Both the position numbers and the translations under genes were made by a program. Positions 7,600 through 17,231 of a DNA stretch of 64,000 nucleotides are shown piece by piece. Where the stretch lies: NCBI RefSeq assembly GCF_035621135.1, contig NZ_CP141728.1:1116001-1180000 (forward strand), read 5' to 3'. Origin of the DNA: Sinanaerobacter sp. ZZT-01. GTDB taxonomy: Bacteria > Bacillota > Clostridia > Peptostreptococcales > Anaerovoracaceae. The notes beneath the pieces are model-generated. The model did not search any database and was not told the origin of the DNA. It saw only the letters and a program-made list of their open reading frames with translations. Position 1 is the stretch's first letter, and each line of letters starts with the position of its first letter.

Positions 7600-8652
7600 T
7601 TATTTTTCCAGCAAACCCCTTAAACTCTCTTCATAGGGTGGATATGCAATCCCCTTCTCTGTGATCACTGCTGTAATATACTTCGCTTCGGTTACATCAA
7701 AGGCTGGATTATACGTTTGAATGCCGGCAGGTGCCATCTCCTTCTCGTACCACATTTGGGAAATTTCATCCCCACTACGCAGCTCAATTTTGATCTCTTC
7801 CCCGTTTGGAGTGTCAAAATCAATGGTAGATGTCGGAACGCACATATAGAATGGTATGCCATATTCCTTTGCTAAAATTGCAACACCAGAAGTTCCAATC
7901 TTATTTGCCCCATCGCCATTTGCCGCCATGCGGTCGCATCCCACCAGTACCGCATCAATCCATCCGTTCTTCATGACCATAGATGCCATATTGTCGCAAA
8001 TCAATGTCACAGGGATACCGGATTGATTCAGTTCCCATGCAGTCAATCTTGCCCCCTGTAAAAGAGGCCTTGTTTCATCTGCAAATACATTAAATGCATA
8101 TCCTTGTTCCTGCCCGACATAGAGCGGAGCCAAAGCCGTCCCGTATTTTGAAGTGGCAAGGATACCCGCATTGCAATGTGTCAGAATGCCCATTCCTGAT
8201 TTCAAAAGAGAAAGTCCGTATTCACCCATCGCCAGGCATGCGGTTTCTTCTTCCGTTTTTATCCGCTCTGCTTCCTTCAGCATTGCACCTTTTATCTCTT
8301 CCACTGTGCAGCTTTTATTTTCTTTCACACACTGTTCCATCCGTGAAAGAGCCCAAGAAAGATTAACTGCGGTCGGTCTTGCCGAATCCAAATAATCCTT
8401 TACCATGCAAAATTCCGTATAAAAACCCTCGTAATCCTGTTCCATACTTCCTTTTACGGAAATGTAACTTCCATAGGCGGCTGCAATCCCAATAGCAGGC
8501 GCTCCTCGAACCTGAAGCTTATGAATGGCATGCCAAACATCCTCTTTTGTATGCATCTCAAGGTATTCTGTTGTTGTGGGAAGCTTTGTCTGATCCAAAA
8601 TCAAAAGCATTCCATCTTGAAATTTTATGGGTGAAAACTTCTGACCGTTCAT
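7600..8652 (-). CDS. mtnA: S-methyl-5-thioribose-1-phosphate isomerase
   Basis: A 350-residue cytoplasmic enzyme of the methionine salvage pathway that converts methylthioribose 1-phosphate to the ribulose form. Marks are RGAPAIGIAAAYG, the catalytic cysteine in LTHCNAG, the aspartate in GCDRMAANGD, and GTSGVAILAKEYGIPFY, all shared with the eIF2B-alpha-like fold. AAGGAG lies six bases before the start. It stands alone here; no mtnK or other salvage gene is next to it, so it may serve only part of the pathway, or an alternative methylthioadenosine shunt. The region just downstream holds the promoter of the T-box unit. Confidence 0.93.
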   Translation of the reverse strand: MNGQKFSPIKFQDGMLLILDQTKLPTTTEYLEMHTKEDVWHAIHKLQVRGAPAIGIAAAYGSYISVKGSMEQDYEGFYTEFCMVKDYLDSARPTAVNLSWALSRMEQCVKENKSCTVEEIKGAMLKEAERIKTEEETACLAMGEYGLSLLKSGMGILTHCNAGILATSKYGTALAPLYVGQEQGYAFNVFADETRPLLQGARLTAWELNQSGIPVTLICDNMASMVMKNGWIDAVLVGCDRMAANGDGANKIGTSGVAILAKEYGIPFYMCVPTSTIDFDTPNGEEIKIELRSGDEISQMWYEKEMAPAGIQTYNPAFDVTEAKYITAVITEKGIAYPPYEESLRGLLEK

Positions 8653-8767
8653 TCTATTACTCCTTTATAATCTTGCAACCGCAATCTTCTCTGCGATGCT
8701 GTTCTATCGAATCTTACCATAATATACTTGTAAATAAAAGAGGCTATTCTCTAAAATACATTCCTAT

Positions 8768-9100
8768 TTATTCAATGTTCCCATTTAAAATACCATCTAT
8801 GCTTCTTGTCAGATGCTTCCATCCAGAAACAAAGTCAAACAATTCCTGATGCCCTTTTTCTGTTAATTTATAGTATTTCCGCGACGGTCCCAAATCGGAT
8901 TTCTGCATAAAACTTTCGATTAATTTATTTTTTTGTAGTCTCGTATATAAAGGATACAGCGTTCCTTCAGAAATATCATCAAAACCATTTTCTTTTAACA
9001 GTTTTGCAATTTCGTATCCGTAGCTTTCTCCTTTTAAGTCAATAATCTTTAACACACAGCCTTCTAAGCTTCCTTTTAATAACTGTGATTTATTATTCAT
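8768..9100 (-). CDS. PadR-family transcriptional regulator
   Basis: A 110-residue winged-helix protein: KGSLEGCVLKIIDLKGESYGYEIAKLLKENGFDDISEGTLYPLYTRLQKNKLIES is the standard PadR N-terminal domain (shown here by its landmarks GYEIAKLL and GTLYPLYTRL), followed by a short C-terminal helix. A GGAG precedes the start. It lies 11 bases after a membrane-protein gene in the same direction, so the regulator is the second gene of the pair, the reverse of the usual order. It most likely represses the promoter at 9845-9873, where an 11-base direct repeat is found. Confidence 0.88.
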   Translation of the reverse strand: MNNKSQLLKGSLEGCVLKIIDLKGESYGYEIAKLLKENGFDDISEGTLYPLYTRLQKNKLIESFMQKSDLGPSRKYYKLTEKGHQELFDFVSGWKHLTRSIDGILNGNIE

Positions 9101-9111
9101 TTCACCGTCTC

Positions 9112-9795
9112 CTAATTTATTTTTTCTGATACGTAGTCAAGCAGCCGGTCTAAAAATACACAAACCAAACTAAACAATAAGACATTTATCTGAAACAATA
9201 TTTGCCTTAGATAAAATCCACTGAGAACAAATGCAGCAATGACTAAGACATTTCCAGCCCAAAGATAAAAAGTCCATTTTCTTTTCTGCTTCTTCTCCAT
9301 ATCATCCCAAGCGAGAAGCCATTGGTCCAACTTATTCACTACAGCATATACCACTACAATTGCAAATATAGTATTTATCACCAAAGACAATGGGATTGCT
9401 ACATGAAAGGTAAATGCTTTTTGAGCGATCCACACAGGCAGCAATATATTCACAAACATTCCAAAAAAACCTGTAAATAATAAAAGGATCATTGGGATAT
9501 AAGACACTTTTAGCAAAATCTTTTTTAGCAGGCTGTAGGAACCGTATACCTGCTCAATATACTCCTCACAAAATGCATCGATATCCTCTGTCCCTAAAAT
9601 CCTCTTTACCGGAATGCCTTCCTGCTGTGCTTGTAAAAATAAATTTAAACAGTGATGGCTAAACTCTTCCGCATCCGTCTCAGAAAGATTGGAAAAGCGG
9701 ATTGTCAACAAAATTTTATCAAAGAGCTTATGATTCTCCTCGGTTAGCTCATTACTATAGCGAGCCATTTCTTTCATTAATTTCCTTCGTTTCAT
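9112..9795 (-). CDS. PadR-linked membrane protein with helical N-terminal domain
   Basis: A 227-residue protein. Residues 1-85 form a soluble helical domain with ELTEENHKLFDKILLTIR and LQAQQEGIPVKRILG, similar in pattern to the DUF1129/DUF1048-like domains found beside PadR genes. Four hydrophobic segments follow at roughly 95-120, 128-150, 172-192 and 197-215. An AAGGAGG lies ten bases before the start. Together with the following PadR gene it forms a two-gene operon with one strong promoter. The function is unknown; a membrane sensor or stress-related role is possible. The family assignment is tentative. Confidence 0.6.
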   Translation of the reverse strand: MKRRKLMKEMARYSNELTEENHKLFDKILLTIRFSNLSETDAEEFSHHCLNLFLQAQQEGIPVKRILGTEDIDAFCEEYIEQVYGSYSLLKKILLKVSYIPMILLLFTGFFGMFVNILLPVWIAQKAFTFHVAIPLSLVINTIFAIVVVYAVVNKLDQWLLAWDDMEKKQKRKWTFYLWAGNVLVIAAFVLSGFYLRQILFQINVLLFSLVCVFLDRLLDYVSEKIN

Positions 9796-9827
9796 CTAAA
9801 TAAAACCTCCTTCTTGGTATTATGCAT

Positions 9828-9873
9828 TGCAAAGTAGTATCTATATTGTAATGCAAAGTAGTGTCCCTGTCAA
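9828..9873 (-). promoter_or_regulatory. Strong promoter with 11-bp direct repeats (probable PadR operator)
   Basis: TTGACA and TACAAT with a 17-base spacer on the minus strand. The plus-strand word TGCAAAGTAGT occurs at 9828-9838 and again at 9852-9862, 24 bases apart; one copy is in the spacer and the other just downstream of the -10. Such placement would let PadR block its own operon. Confidence 0.7.
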
Positions 9874-9922
9874 GAAAGAAAAATTTTATTTTTTTTATTA
9901 GAAAACAGTCTAGTTTATCAAT

Positions 9923-9959
9923 AAAAAACAGCTGCTTCAAATAAAACTCGAAACAGCTG
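9923..9959 (-). terminator. Terminator of the purine operon
   Basis: On the minus strand CAGCTGTTTC pairs with GAAGCAGCTG with one symmetric mismatch, followed by six T. It lies a few bases after the purD stop. Confidence 0.75.
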
Positions 9960-9971
9960 CCTGCTATCTGA

Positions 9972-11255
9972 TTACTGCTTTATGATGCACCCGATGTCTT
10001 TTCGATACTGCATTCCTTCAAAGAAAATCTTTTTCACATTCGCAAATGCCTTTTCTCTCGCTTCTTCATGCGTTATTCCAGTTGCCGTGACGCCTAAAAC
10101 TCGTCCACCGCTCGTAAGCACCGGAAGTTTTCCATCCTCATCCGCTTCATTCCCATATTTTGTTCCCGCATGAAATACAATAACATCCTGATCTACAGCC
10201 TCCAGCCCGCTGATCTTTCTGCCCTTTGGATAAGACCCAGGATATCCTTCTGATGCCAGCACAACACAGACCGCCTTGCGACTGCCCCACGCTATTTTTT
10301 GCTCAGAAAGTGTTCCATGAATGACCGCTTCAAAAATATCGAGCAAGTCGGAATCTAAGCGGGAAAGTACGGATTGTGTCTCCGGATCGCCAAAACGATT
10401 GTTAAACTCAATGACCTTCGGGCCATCCTCTCCAATCATTAGACCGATAAAAAGAACACCTTTGAAATCTAATCCATCCTTTTTAAAACCTTCTATGGTC
10501 GGCTCTAAAATCTGTTCACGAATCTGCTGCTCCAACTCATCAGTAAAGATTAAGCTTGGAGAATAAGTTCCCATTCCCCCTGTATTCGGTCCTTTGTCGC
10601 CGTCAAAGATACGTTTGTAATCTTGTGCAGACTCCATCGGAACAATCACATTCCCGTCTACAAAGCAAAGCATTGACGCTTCAATTCCCGTAAGAAATTC
10701 TTCCACAACGACCTTTTCTCCGGCACTTCCAAACACTTTATCACCCATCATTTCTTCAATGGCTCTTAACGCTTCGCTTTGATCCGCTGCAATGACAACG
10801 CCTTTTCCCGCAGCAAGGCCATCTGCCTTTAATACCATTGGATAGCCGAAAAGCCCTACTGCCTTTTTTAATTCTTCCTTATCGGTAAATTCCCGATATC
10901 CGGCTGTAGGAATCTTATGTCGATCCAGAAAAGCCTTTGTAAAGGCTTTGCTTCCTTCAAGCTGCGCACATTTTTTATTCGGGCCAAAGGTTGGAATGCC
11001 TTCTTTCTCTAAAGCGTCTACAATGCCCATAGAGAGGGGAACTTCCGGACCAATCACAACCATATCTATTTTTTTTTCTTTTGCAATACTACAGATTCCG
11101 TCGATATCCTCCGCTTTCACAGCAACGCATTCTGCTTGCTTCGTGATTCCTGCATTTCCAGGAGCACAATATAATTTTGTCACACGGGGACTTTGGCTGA
11201 GCTTCCATGCAATTGCATGCTCTCTTCCTCCGCTCCCAACAATCAAAACTTTCAT
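9972..11255 (-). CDS. purD: Phosphoribosylamine-glycine ligase
   Basis: A 427-residue ATP-grasp enzyme that joins phosphoribosylamine and glycine, the second step of purine synthesis. It starts MKVLIVGSGGREHAIAWKL and shows FGPNKKCAQLEGSK, LKADGLAAGKGVVIA, the GPNTGGMGTYSP loop and EFNNRFGDPETQ, all diagnostic. The start has AGAGGG eight bases upstream. It is the last gene of the eight-gene pur operon, 77 bases after purH, and is followed by a terminator. Confidence 0.97.
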   Translation of the reverse strand: MKVLIVGSGGREHAIAWKLSQSPRVTKLYCAPGNAGITKQAECVAVKAEDIDGICSIAKEKKIDMVVIGPEVPLSMGIVDALEKEGIPTFGPNKKCAQLEGSKAFTKAFLDRHKIPTAGYREFTDKEELKKAVGLFGYPMVLKADGLAAGKGVVIAADQSEALRAIEEMMGDKVFGSAGEKVVVEEFLTGIEASMLCFVDGNVIVPMESAQDYKRIFDGDKGPNTGGMGTYSPSLIFTDELEQQIREQILEPTIEGFKKDGLDFKGVLFIGLMIGEDGPKVIEFNNRFGDPETQSVLSRLDSDLLDIFEAVIHGTLSEQKIAWGSRKAVCVVLASEGYPGSYPKGRKISGLEAVDQDVIVFHAGTKYGNEADEDGKLPVLTSGGRVLGVTATGITHEEAREKAFANVKKIFFEGMQYRKDIGCIIKQ

Positions 11256-11332
11256 TTTATTTCCCTCTTTTTTCTGTTTCTCTGCTGCTTCTCTGAGCTT
11301 CTTTTAAAGCAAAATGCTATCTGTTATATCAC

Positions 11333-12868
11333 TTAGTGTTTAAAGTGACGAACCCCTGTAAATACCATAGCGATTCCAAGCTCATTTGCCTTTTTAATGG
11401 ACTCTTCATCTCGAATGGAACCACCCGGCTGTATAATTGCAGTGATACCGGCATCGGCTGCGGCTTGTACACAGTCATGGAATGGGAAGAATGCATCAGA
11501 TGCCAGTATGGCTCCTTTTGTCTCGCCGGTTGCCTGCTTAACCGAATTTTCAACTGCCCAAATGCGATTTACCTGTCCCGGTCCAATTCCTAAAGTACGC
11601 TGGTCTTTTGCTATGACAATTCCATTGGATTTAATATGTTTCACAACTTTCATTGCAAAACGCAGATCAGCCATCTCCTTTTCATTTGGCTCGCGATCGG
11701 TCACTACTTTCAAGCTTTCTTCTTCAAAAAGTGTCGTATCAATCTCCTGAACAAGAAGTCCACCTGTTACCTTCTTCAAAGTCAAAGTACCGGGCTGAAT
11801 CGGATCAGAAATTGCAGGGAGCTTTAAGAGGCGAAGGTTCTTTTTCTTTGTCAAAATCTCCAATGCCTTTTCGGTGAAATCTGGTGCAATAATAATCTCT
11901 ACAAAAATTTTACTGATTTCTAACGCTGTCTTTTCATCAACCGAACGGTTTGCCGCAACAATTCCGCCATAAATAGAGACCGGGTCTGCCGCATACGCTT
12001 TCAGATATGCTTCGTAAACATCGCTTCCAATTCCCACACCACAAGGGTTTGCATGCTTTACTGCAACCACAGTCGGTTCTTCAAATTCTTTTAAAGCCTC
12101 TAATGCTCCATTTGTATCATTAATATTATTAAAGGAAAGTTCTTTTCCATGGAGCTGTCTTGCATTAATCAGATCTCCTGCCTGTGGCTTGACTTCCTTA
12201 TAATACCACGCTTTTTGATGTGGGTTTTCACCATAGCGAAGCTCCTGTGCCTTTTCAAAGGTCAAAGTCAGCTGCTCCGGAAGTTCATTTTGGATCTGTT
12301 TTCTCAGATAATCAGAAATCAATGCATCGTAAGCTGCGGTATGCTCAAATACCTTCAACGCAAGTTTATATTTTGTATCATAAGAAACGGTCCCGTTTTC
12401 CTTTAGCTCAAAGAGAACTTTCTCATAGTCTTTTGGGTCACAAATCACCACGACATCTTTGTGATTTTTTGCCGCAGAACGCAGCATAGTCGGGCCGCCA
12501 ATATCAATGTTTTCAATTGCCTCTTCCAGAGTGACATCCTCTTTCAGTATCGTTTGCTTGAATGGATATAAATTGATTGCAACAATATCAATTGGTTCAA
12601 TATTCAATTCCTTCAACTGCTGCATATGCTCCGGTTTTTCTCTCATCGCTAAAATGCCGCCGTGTACAGCCGGATGTAAGGTCTTTACACGACCGTCCAA
12701 ACATTCCGGAAAGCCGGTGACTTCCGAAATGCCAGTTACCGCAACTCCCTCATCCTTCAAACGAGCCGCCGTACCTCCGGTTGAAATAATCTGCACACCC
12801 AGTTCTTCTAATTTCTGCGCAAATTCTACCACTCCTGTTTTATCGGAAACACTGATTAATGCTCTCAT
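11333..12868 (-). CDS. purH: Bifunctional AICAR formyltransferase / IMP cyclohydrolase
   Basis: A 511-residue enzyme for the last two steps to IMP. The N-terminal cyclohydrolase domain shows [21 protein letters not shown] and [15 protein letters not shown]. The C-terminal transformylase domain has RYGENPHQ and the catalytic KHANPCG, then DAFFPFHD and IQPGGSIRD. The ATG has AAGGAG five bases upstream and lies three bases after the purF stop, consistent with translational coupling. Length is normal. Confidence 0.97.
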   Translation of the reverse strand: MRALISVSDKTGVVEFAQKLEELGVQIISTGGTAARLKDEGVAVTGISEVTGFPECLDGRVKTLHPAVHGGILAMREKPEHMQQLKELNIEPIDIVAINLYPFKQTILKEDVTLEEAIENIDIGGPTMLRSAAKNHKDVVVICDPKDYEKVLFELKENGTVSYDTKYKLALKVFEHTAAYDALISDYLRKQIQNELPEQLTLTFEKAQELRYGENPHQKAWYYKEVKPQAGDLINARQLHGKELSFNNINDTNGALEALKEFEEPTVVAVKHANPCGVGIGSDVYEAYLKAYAADPVSIYGGIVAANRSVDEKTALEISKIFVEIIIAPDFTEKALEILTKKKNLRLLKLPAISDPIQPGTLTLKKVTGGLLVQEIDTTLFEEESLKVVTDREPNEKEMADLRFAMKVVKHIKSNGIVIAKDQRTLGIGPGQVNRIWAVENSVKQATGETKGAILASDAFFPFHDCVQAAADAGITAIIQPGGSIRDEESIKKANELGIAMVFTGVRHFKH

Positions 12869-12871
12869 CTT

Positions 12872-14281
12872 TTACTCCTTTCCATTCCAGCAATAAGTGC
12901 AAAGCTTGCACTTATCAATTCCTACCGCAGCCAAGGTATCCTCCAGTTCATGATACTTTAAGCTTGTAAATCCTAACTCTTCTTTTATTTTCTCAATCAT
13001 CTTTGCGTGCTTTTCTGTCGATGCATCCACATACTCCTGCAAAACCTCTTCGGTCGCTTCTCCGCCTTCCAATTCTTGAATCACACGGCGTGTAATCAAA
13101 TCCATGTCGCTGACTGATCTGGAAAAATTCAGATACTTACATCCATACATAATTGGAGGACAGGCTGAACGCACGTGAATTTCCTTCGCACCGTTTTCGT
13201 AAAGATATTTTACAGTCCCATAAAGCTGTGTGCCTCGTACAATGGAATCATCGATTAAAACGAATCTTTTTCCGTTAATGATTTCATGAACCGGTACCAG
13301 CTTCATCTTTGCAATTAAATCTCTTGCTTTTTGATTCTGCGGCATAAAGCTTCTAGGCCAGGTTGGCGTGTATTTAATCAGGGGGCGTGCGTAAGGAATG
13401 CAGGACTGGTTTGCATATCCAAGTGCATGTGCCGTTCCGCTGTCCGGAACCCCTGCTACATAATCCACATCTAACTTTTCATCGTGTTTTGCAATGCTGG
13501 CGCCGTTTCGATAGCGCATCTGTTCTACATTTTTCCCTTCGTACGTCGAGGTCGTATAACCGAAGTAGGTCCAAAGGAAGGTACAGATACGCATTTTATC
13601 TTTCGGCTGACTGACGGTTCTCGCTTCTTCTGCGGTAATGCGTACAATTTCTCCCGGTCCAAGCTCTCGAAGAGGTTTATAGCCTAAATTATAGAAGGCA
13701 AAGGATTCAGAAGAAGCACAGATGCTATCTCGTTTTTTCCCTAGTATCATAGAGGTTCTTCCATAAAGATCTCTTGCCGCATACATACAGTCTTCTGTTA
13801 AAATTAAAATTGTAACGGAACCTTCAATCTTTTTCTGTGCAAACTGAATGCCTTCTACGATGTTATTGCTTGTAGAAATCAGTGCTGCAACTAGTTCTGT
13901 ATTATTGATTGTTCCGCCGCTCATTTCTAGAAACTGATTATTTCCCATGCGTATGAGTTCTTGAACAATTTCTTCTTTGTTGTTGATACGCCCTACCGTA
14001 CCGATTGAATAATGTCCTTGACGGCTGAATACCGTTAAAGGCTGCGGCTCTCCGTCACTGATGCTCCCAATTCCCTTTGTTCCCACCATTATCGTTACTT
14101 CTTTTTCAAATTTGGTTCGAAACGGAGCATTTTCTATACTGTGAATGGCACGTTCAAAGCCATTGTCACCAAATACGCACATCCCACCGCGTTTGGTGCC
14201 TAAATGGGAATGATAATCGGTTCCAAAAAATAAATCCATCACACAATCTTTTTTGGAGACCACTCCAAATAATCCACCCAT
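12872..14281 (-). CDS. purF: PurF-like amidophosphoribosyltransferase lacking the N-terminal cysteine
   Basis: A 469-residue protein in the purF position of the operon. The phosphoribosyltransferase half is clear: VPDSGTAHALGYANQ and the PRPP loop LIDDSIVRGTQ. The N-terminal half has the glutaminase fold (SDGEPQPLTVFSRQG, FLEMSGGTINNTELVAAL), but the chain begins MGGLFGVVSKKDC. The usual nucleophile cysteine directly after the initiator or propeptide (as in CGIFG) is replaced by glycine. The C-terminus ends with KCKLCTYCWNG, a small cysteine cluster. It may use free ammonia, or a canonical PurF may exist elsewhere. AGGAGG precedes the start, which overlaps the purN stop in TAATG, so the start is secure. 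Confidence 0.88.
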   Translation of the reverse strand: MGGLFGVVSKKDCVMDLFFGTDYHSHLGTKRGGMCVFGDNGFERAIHSIENAPFRTKFEKEVTIMVGTKGIGSISDGEPQPLTVFSRQGHYSIGTVGRINNKEEIVQELIRMGNNQFLEMSGGTINNTELVAALISTSNNIVEGIQFAQKKIEGSVTILILTEDCMYAARDLYGRTSMILGKKRDSICASSESFAFYNLGYKPLRELGPGEIVRITAEEARTVSQPKDKMRICTFLWTYFGYTTSTYEGKNVEQMRYRNGASIAKHDEKLDVDYVAGVPDSGTAHALGYANQSCIPYARPLIKYTPTWPRSFMPQNQKARDLIAKMKLVPVHEIINGKRFVLIDDSIVRGTQLYGTVKYLYENGAKEIHVRSACPPIMYGCKYLNFSRSVSDMDLITRRVIQELEGGEATEEVLQEYVDASTEKHAKMIEKIKEELGFTSLKYHELEDTLAAVGIDKCKLCTYCWNGKE

Positions 14282-14883
14282 TATTTTCCTCCTCTGTTTT
14301 TCTCTTCCGTCAATTTTTTAATTGCTTCTATTAATATTTTATGTTCTGTGACCAAGACCCTGGCTGCCAATGTATCAGCCGTATCCTCATCCTGCACAGG
14401 AACACGTTCCTGCAATATAATTTCGCCTGTATCTACGCCTTCATCCACAAAATGAACTGTTGCACCAGTCGTGGATTCTCCGTTATCTAAAACGGCTTGG
14501 TGTACACGTTTCCCATAATACCCTTTGCCGCAGTATTTTGGAATCAAGGATGGATGAATGTTAATCATTCTGCCTTCATATTCTTGTATCAATGACACAT
14601 CGAGTACGCTCATGTATCCGGCCAGGACCACAAGGTCTGTTCGTTCTTCTTTTAATGCGCAAAGCAATGCTTCGCTTCGTTTCATCGGATCCGAATACAC
14701 TTCTTTTCCAATAACTTTTGCACAAATGCCATGTTTCTTTGCACGTTCCAACGAGAAGGCTTTGCTGTTACTGGAAATCACTTGAACAATCTTAGCATTT
14801 TCAATCTCACCGGACTCAATGGCATCAATGATCGCCTGCAGATTCGTACCTCCACCGGAAACCAATACCGTTATTTTTTGCAT
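14281..14883 (-). CDS. purN: Phosphoribosylglycinamide formyltransferase (folate type)
   Basis: A 200-residue enzyme that formylates GAR using 10-formyltetrahydrofolate. Marks are ITVLVSGGGTNLQAIIDAIE at the start, LVVLAGYMSVL, and the catalytic region MINIHPSLIPKYCGKGYYG with HQAVLDNGESTTGATVHFVDEGVDTG. It overlaps the end of purM by 13 bases and its stop overlaps the purF start, so all three are likely coupled. No strong ribosome site is visible, in keeping with coupling from purM. Confidence 0.96.
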   Translation of the reverse strand: MQKITVLVSGGGTNLQAIIDAIESGEIENAKIVQVISSNSKAFSLERAKKHGICAKVIGKEVYSDPMKRSEALLCALKEERTDLVVLAGYMSVLDVSLIQEYEGRMINIHPSLIPKYCGKGYYGKRVHQAVLDNGESTTGATVHFVDEGVDTGEIILQERVPVQDEDTADTLAARVLVTEHKILIEAIKKLTEEKNRGGK

Positions 14884-15917
14884 AGAACAACGCCCTGTCC
14901 TTCCACAATTCTTCCAATCACATTCGGTGTTTCTCCGGCTCCTCTTAATGCATGCATAACAGCCTCTGCATCTGCTTCTTCTACGACCATAATCATACCT
15001 ACACCCATATTAAAGGTTGCAAACATTTCATTTTCTTCAATCCCTGCACATTTTTGAATATAGCGGAAAATCGGAGGCACCGTCCAGCTTCCAACTTGAA
15101 TTTCCACACCGAGACCCTCAGGAATAATTCTTGGAATGTTTTCAAAAAAACCGCCTCCCGTAATATGAATGATTCCATTTACATCTACCGCTTTGCGAAC
15201 CGCATTACAAGCTGCCGTGTAAATTTTTGTAGGACGCAAGAGTGCATCTCCAATGGTTTCTTCCAGCTCATCCACATAGTCCATAACATCCATTTTTTCT
15301 TTTTCAAAAATCACTTTGCGAACCAAAGAATAACCATTGCTGTGAATGCCGCTTGATGGAATACCGATTAACACATTTCCTTTTTTAATCTTTGATCCAT
15401 CTATAATTCTTTCACGGTCCACTACGCCCACTGCAAAGCCGGCCATATCGTATTCGCCGTTTCCGTAAAAGTCCGGCATTTCCGCAGTTTCGCCGCCTAC
15501 CAATGCACATTCTCCGAGAACGCAGCCATCCGCAATTCCCTTGACAATTTCCGCAACTTTCTCTGCGTGCACTTTACCGGTAGCAATATAATCTAAAAAG
15601 AACAGAGGTGCGGCACCCTGACACAACACATCATTGACACACATTGCAACACAGTCCTGTCCTACCGTATCATGCTTTTCCATAAGAAATGCAATTTTGA
15701 GCTTCGTTCCTACACCATCCGTTCCGGCAACTAATACCGGCTCTTTCATTTCTTTCACATCGAGCTTAAATAAGCTTCCAAAACTCCCCAAGCCTGTGAG
15801 TACATTTGGTGTAAATGTTCTTTTCACATGATCTTTCATCAAGCGAACGGCTCTTTCACCTTCCTTTGTATCAACACCCGCATCTTTATAGGTGAATTTC
15901 TCTTCTTTCATTTCCAT
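14871..15917 (-). CDS. purM: Phosphoribosylformylglycinamidine cyclo-ligase
   Basis: A 348-residue ATP-dependent enzyme closing the imidazole ring (AIR synthase). It shows YKDAGVDTKEGERAV, VAGTDGVGTKLKIA, DCVAMCVNDVLCQGAAPLFFLDY, GGETAEMPDFY and GIHSNGYSLVRK. AAGGATC precedes the start; a second in-frame ATG two codons on is possible. It is the fourth gene of the operon, 70 bases after purC. Confidence 0.97.
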   Translation of the reverse strand: MEMKEEKFTYKDAGVDTKEGERAVRLMKDHVKRTFTPNVLTGLGSFGSLFKLDVKEMKEPVLVAGTDGVGTKLKIAFLMEKHDTVGQDCVAMCVNDVLCQGAAPLFFLDYIATGKVHAEKVAEIVKGIADGCVLGECALVGGETAEMPDFYGNGEYDMAGFAVGVVDRERIIDGSKIKKGNVLIGIPSSGIHSNGYSLVRKVIFEKEKMDVMDYVDELEETIGDALLRPTKIYTAACNAVRKAVDVNGIIHITGGGFFENIPRIIPEGLGVEIQVGSWTVPPIFRYIQKCAGIEENEMFATFNMGVGMIMVVEEADAEAVMHALRGAGETPNVIGRIVEGQGVVLCKK

Positions 15918-15987
15918 TCCTGATCCTTTCTTCTCGCCTCTCCGATTACCTGCACATTGCCTCTTGTCCAGCTATTGCTCATGAAAT

Positions 15988-16695
15988 TTATTCTTTTTCC
16001 ACTCTCTTCAATACATCTTGATACGTTTCTTCTACATTTCCCAAATCTCTTCGAAAACGGTCTTTGTCCATCTTCTCATTTGTTTTGACATCCCACAAAC
16101 GGCAGGTGTCCGGTGAAATTTCGTCTGCTAAGATCACTTCACCGTCGTAGAGTCCAAATTCAATTTTAAAGTCAACCAGCTTCAGCCCTCTTTCTAAAAA
16201 GAACGGCTTTAATTCATCATTTACATGGTAAGCATATTTCCGAACTGTTTCAAGTTGTTCTTCCGTCGCAAGCTCTAAGGCAAGAATATGGTCATCATTA
16301 ATTAGCGGATCACCTAAGTCATCATTTTTATAGGAAAATTCCAATACAGTCCGTGCAAGCGGCCTTCCTTCTTCTACGCCATAGCGCTTAGAAAATGATC
16401 CAGCCGCCACATTTCGAATGATGACTTCAAGTGGTAAGATAGAAACTGCTTTTACCAAAGTCTCCCGATCACTGAGTTTCTCAACAAAGTGGGTCGGAAT
16501 CCCCTTTTTTTCAAGCATTGCAAAAATAATATCGGACATGATGTTATTCACTACGCCTTTTTCTGCAATGGAGCCTTTCTTCTCGCCATTGAATGCGGTT
16601 GCATCATCTTTATAATCAACAATATAAAGCTTCGGTTCTTCTGTCTTGAATACTTTTTTTGCTTTACCTTCATAAATTTGCTCTAATTTTTTCAT
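15988..16695 (-). CDS. purC: SAICAR synthetase
   Basis: A 235-residue enzyme condensing CAIR with aspartate. It begins [16 protein letters not shown] and has the family signatures [25 protein letters not shown] and [13 protein letters not shown]. The ATG at 16695 has AGGGAG eight bases upstream and is preferred over an upstream GTG nine codons earlier. It lies 33 bases after purE in the operon. Confidence 0.96.
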   Translation of the reverse strand: MKKLEQIYEGKAKKVFKTEEPKLYIVDYKDDATAFNGEKKGSIAEKGVVNNIMSDIIFAMLEKKGIPTHFVEKLSDRETLVKAVSILPLEVIIRNVAAGSFSKRYGVEEGRPLARTVLEFSYKNDDLGDPLINDDHILALELATEEQLETVRKYAYHVNDELKPFFLERGLKLVDFKIEFGLYDGEVILADEISPDTCRLWDVKTNEKMDKDRFRRDLGNVEETYQDVLKRVEKE

Positions 16696-16728
16696 CTGTT
16701 TTCTCTCCCTTTCTCTTATCACTGCACG

Positions 16729-17217
16729 TTATTTATTTTCAGATTGAAACTGTTCGTCCAATTTCATAACATCGTCTTCCATTTTCTTTTTATACTGCTT
16801 CATCGCTTCTCTTAATTTGGGATACTTTACAGATAGAATCTGCACCGCGAGAAGTGCCGCATTTTCTGCGCCATCAATCGCAACCGTCGCTACCGGTATT
16901 CCCTTTGGCATCTGTACAATCGAAAGAAGCGAATCCAGCCCATCCATCGTAGAAGACTTAATCGGAAGACCGATCACCGGAAGTGCCGTAAAAGCCGCCA
17001 TAACACCTCCCAAATGTGCCGCTTTTCCAGCTGCGGCAATCATAACCTCAATGTCTTTTTCTTCTGCATGAGAAGCAAAATGCTCTGCCACTCTCGGTGT
17101 TCTATGAGCTGATATGATGCGTGTTTCAAATGCGACTCCAAACTGCTCCAATATTTTTTCCGCTCTTTCCACAACCGGATAATCCGATTTGCTTCCCATT
17201 ACAATTGCAACTTTCAT
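16729..17217 (-). CDS. purE: N5-carboxyaminoimidazole ribonucleotide mutase
   Basis: A 162-residue enzyme that begins MKVAIVMGSKSDYPVVERA and carries the SAHRTP loop, AAAGKAAHLGGVMAAFT and LPVIGLPI, all typical of PurE. No purK lies in the operon, so the protein may work as a class II enzyme taking CO2 directly, or purK may be elsewhere. It has AAGGAGG before the start and is the second gene after purL. Confidence 0.96.
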   Translation of the reverse strand: MKVAIVMGSKSDYPVVERAEKILEQFGVAFETRIISAHRTPRVAEHFASHAEEKDIEVMIAAAGKAAHLGGVMAAFTALPVIGLPIKSSTMDGLDSLLSIVQMPKGIPVATVAIDGAENAALLAVQILSVKYPKLREAMKQYKKKMEDDVMKLDEQFQSENK

Positions 17218-17231
17218 TGTTCTTCCTCCTT

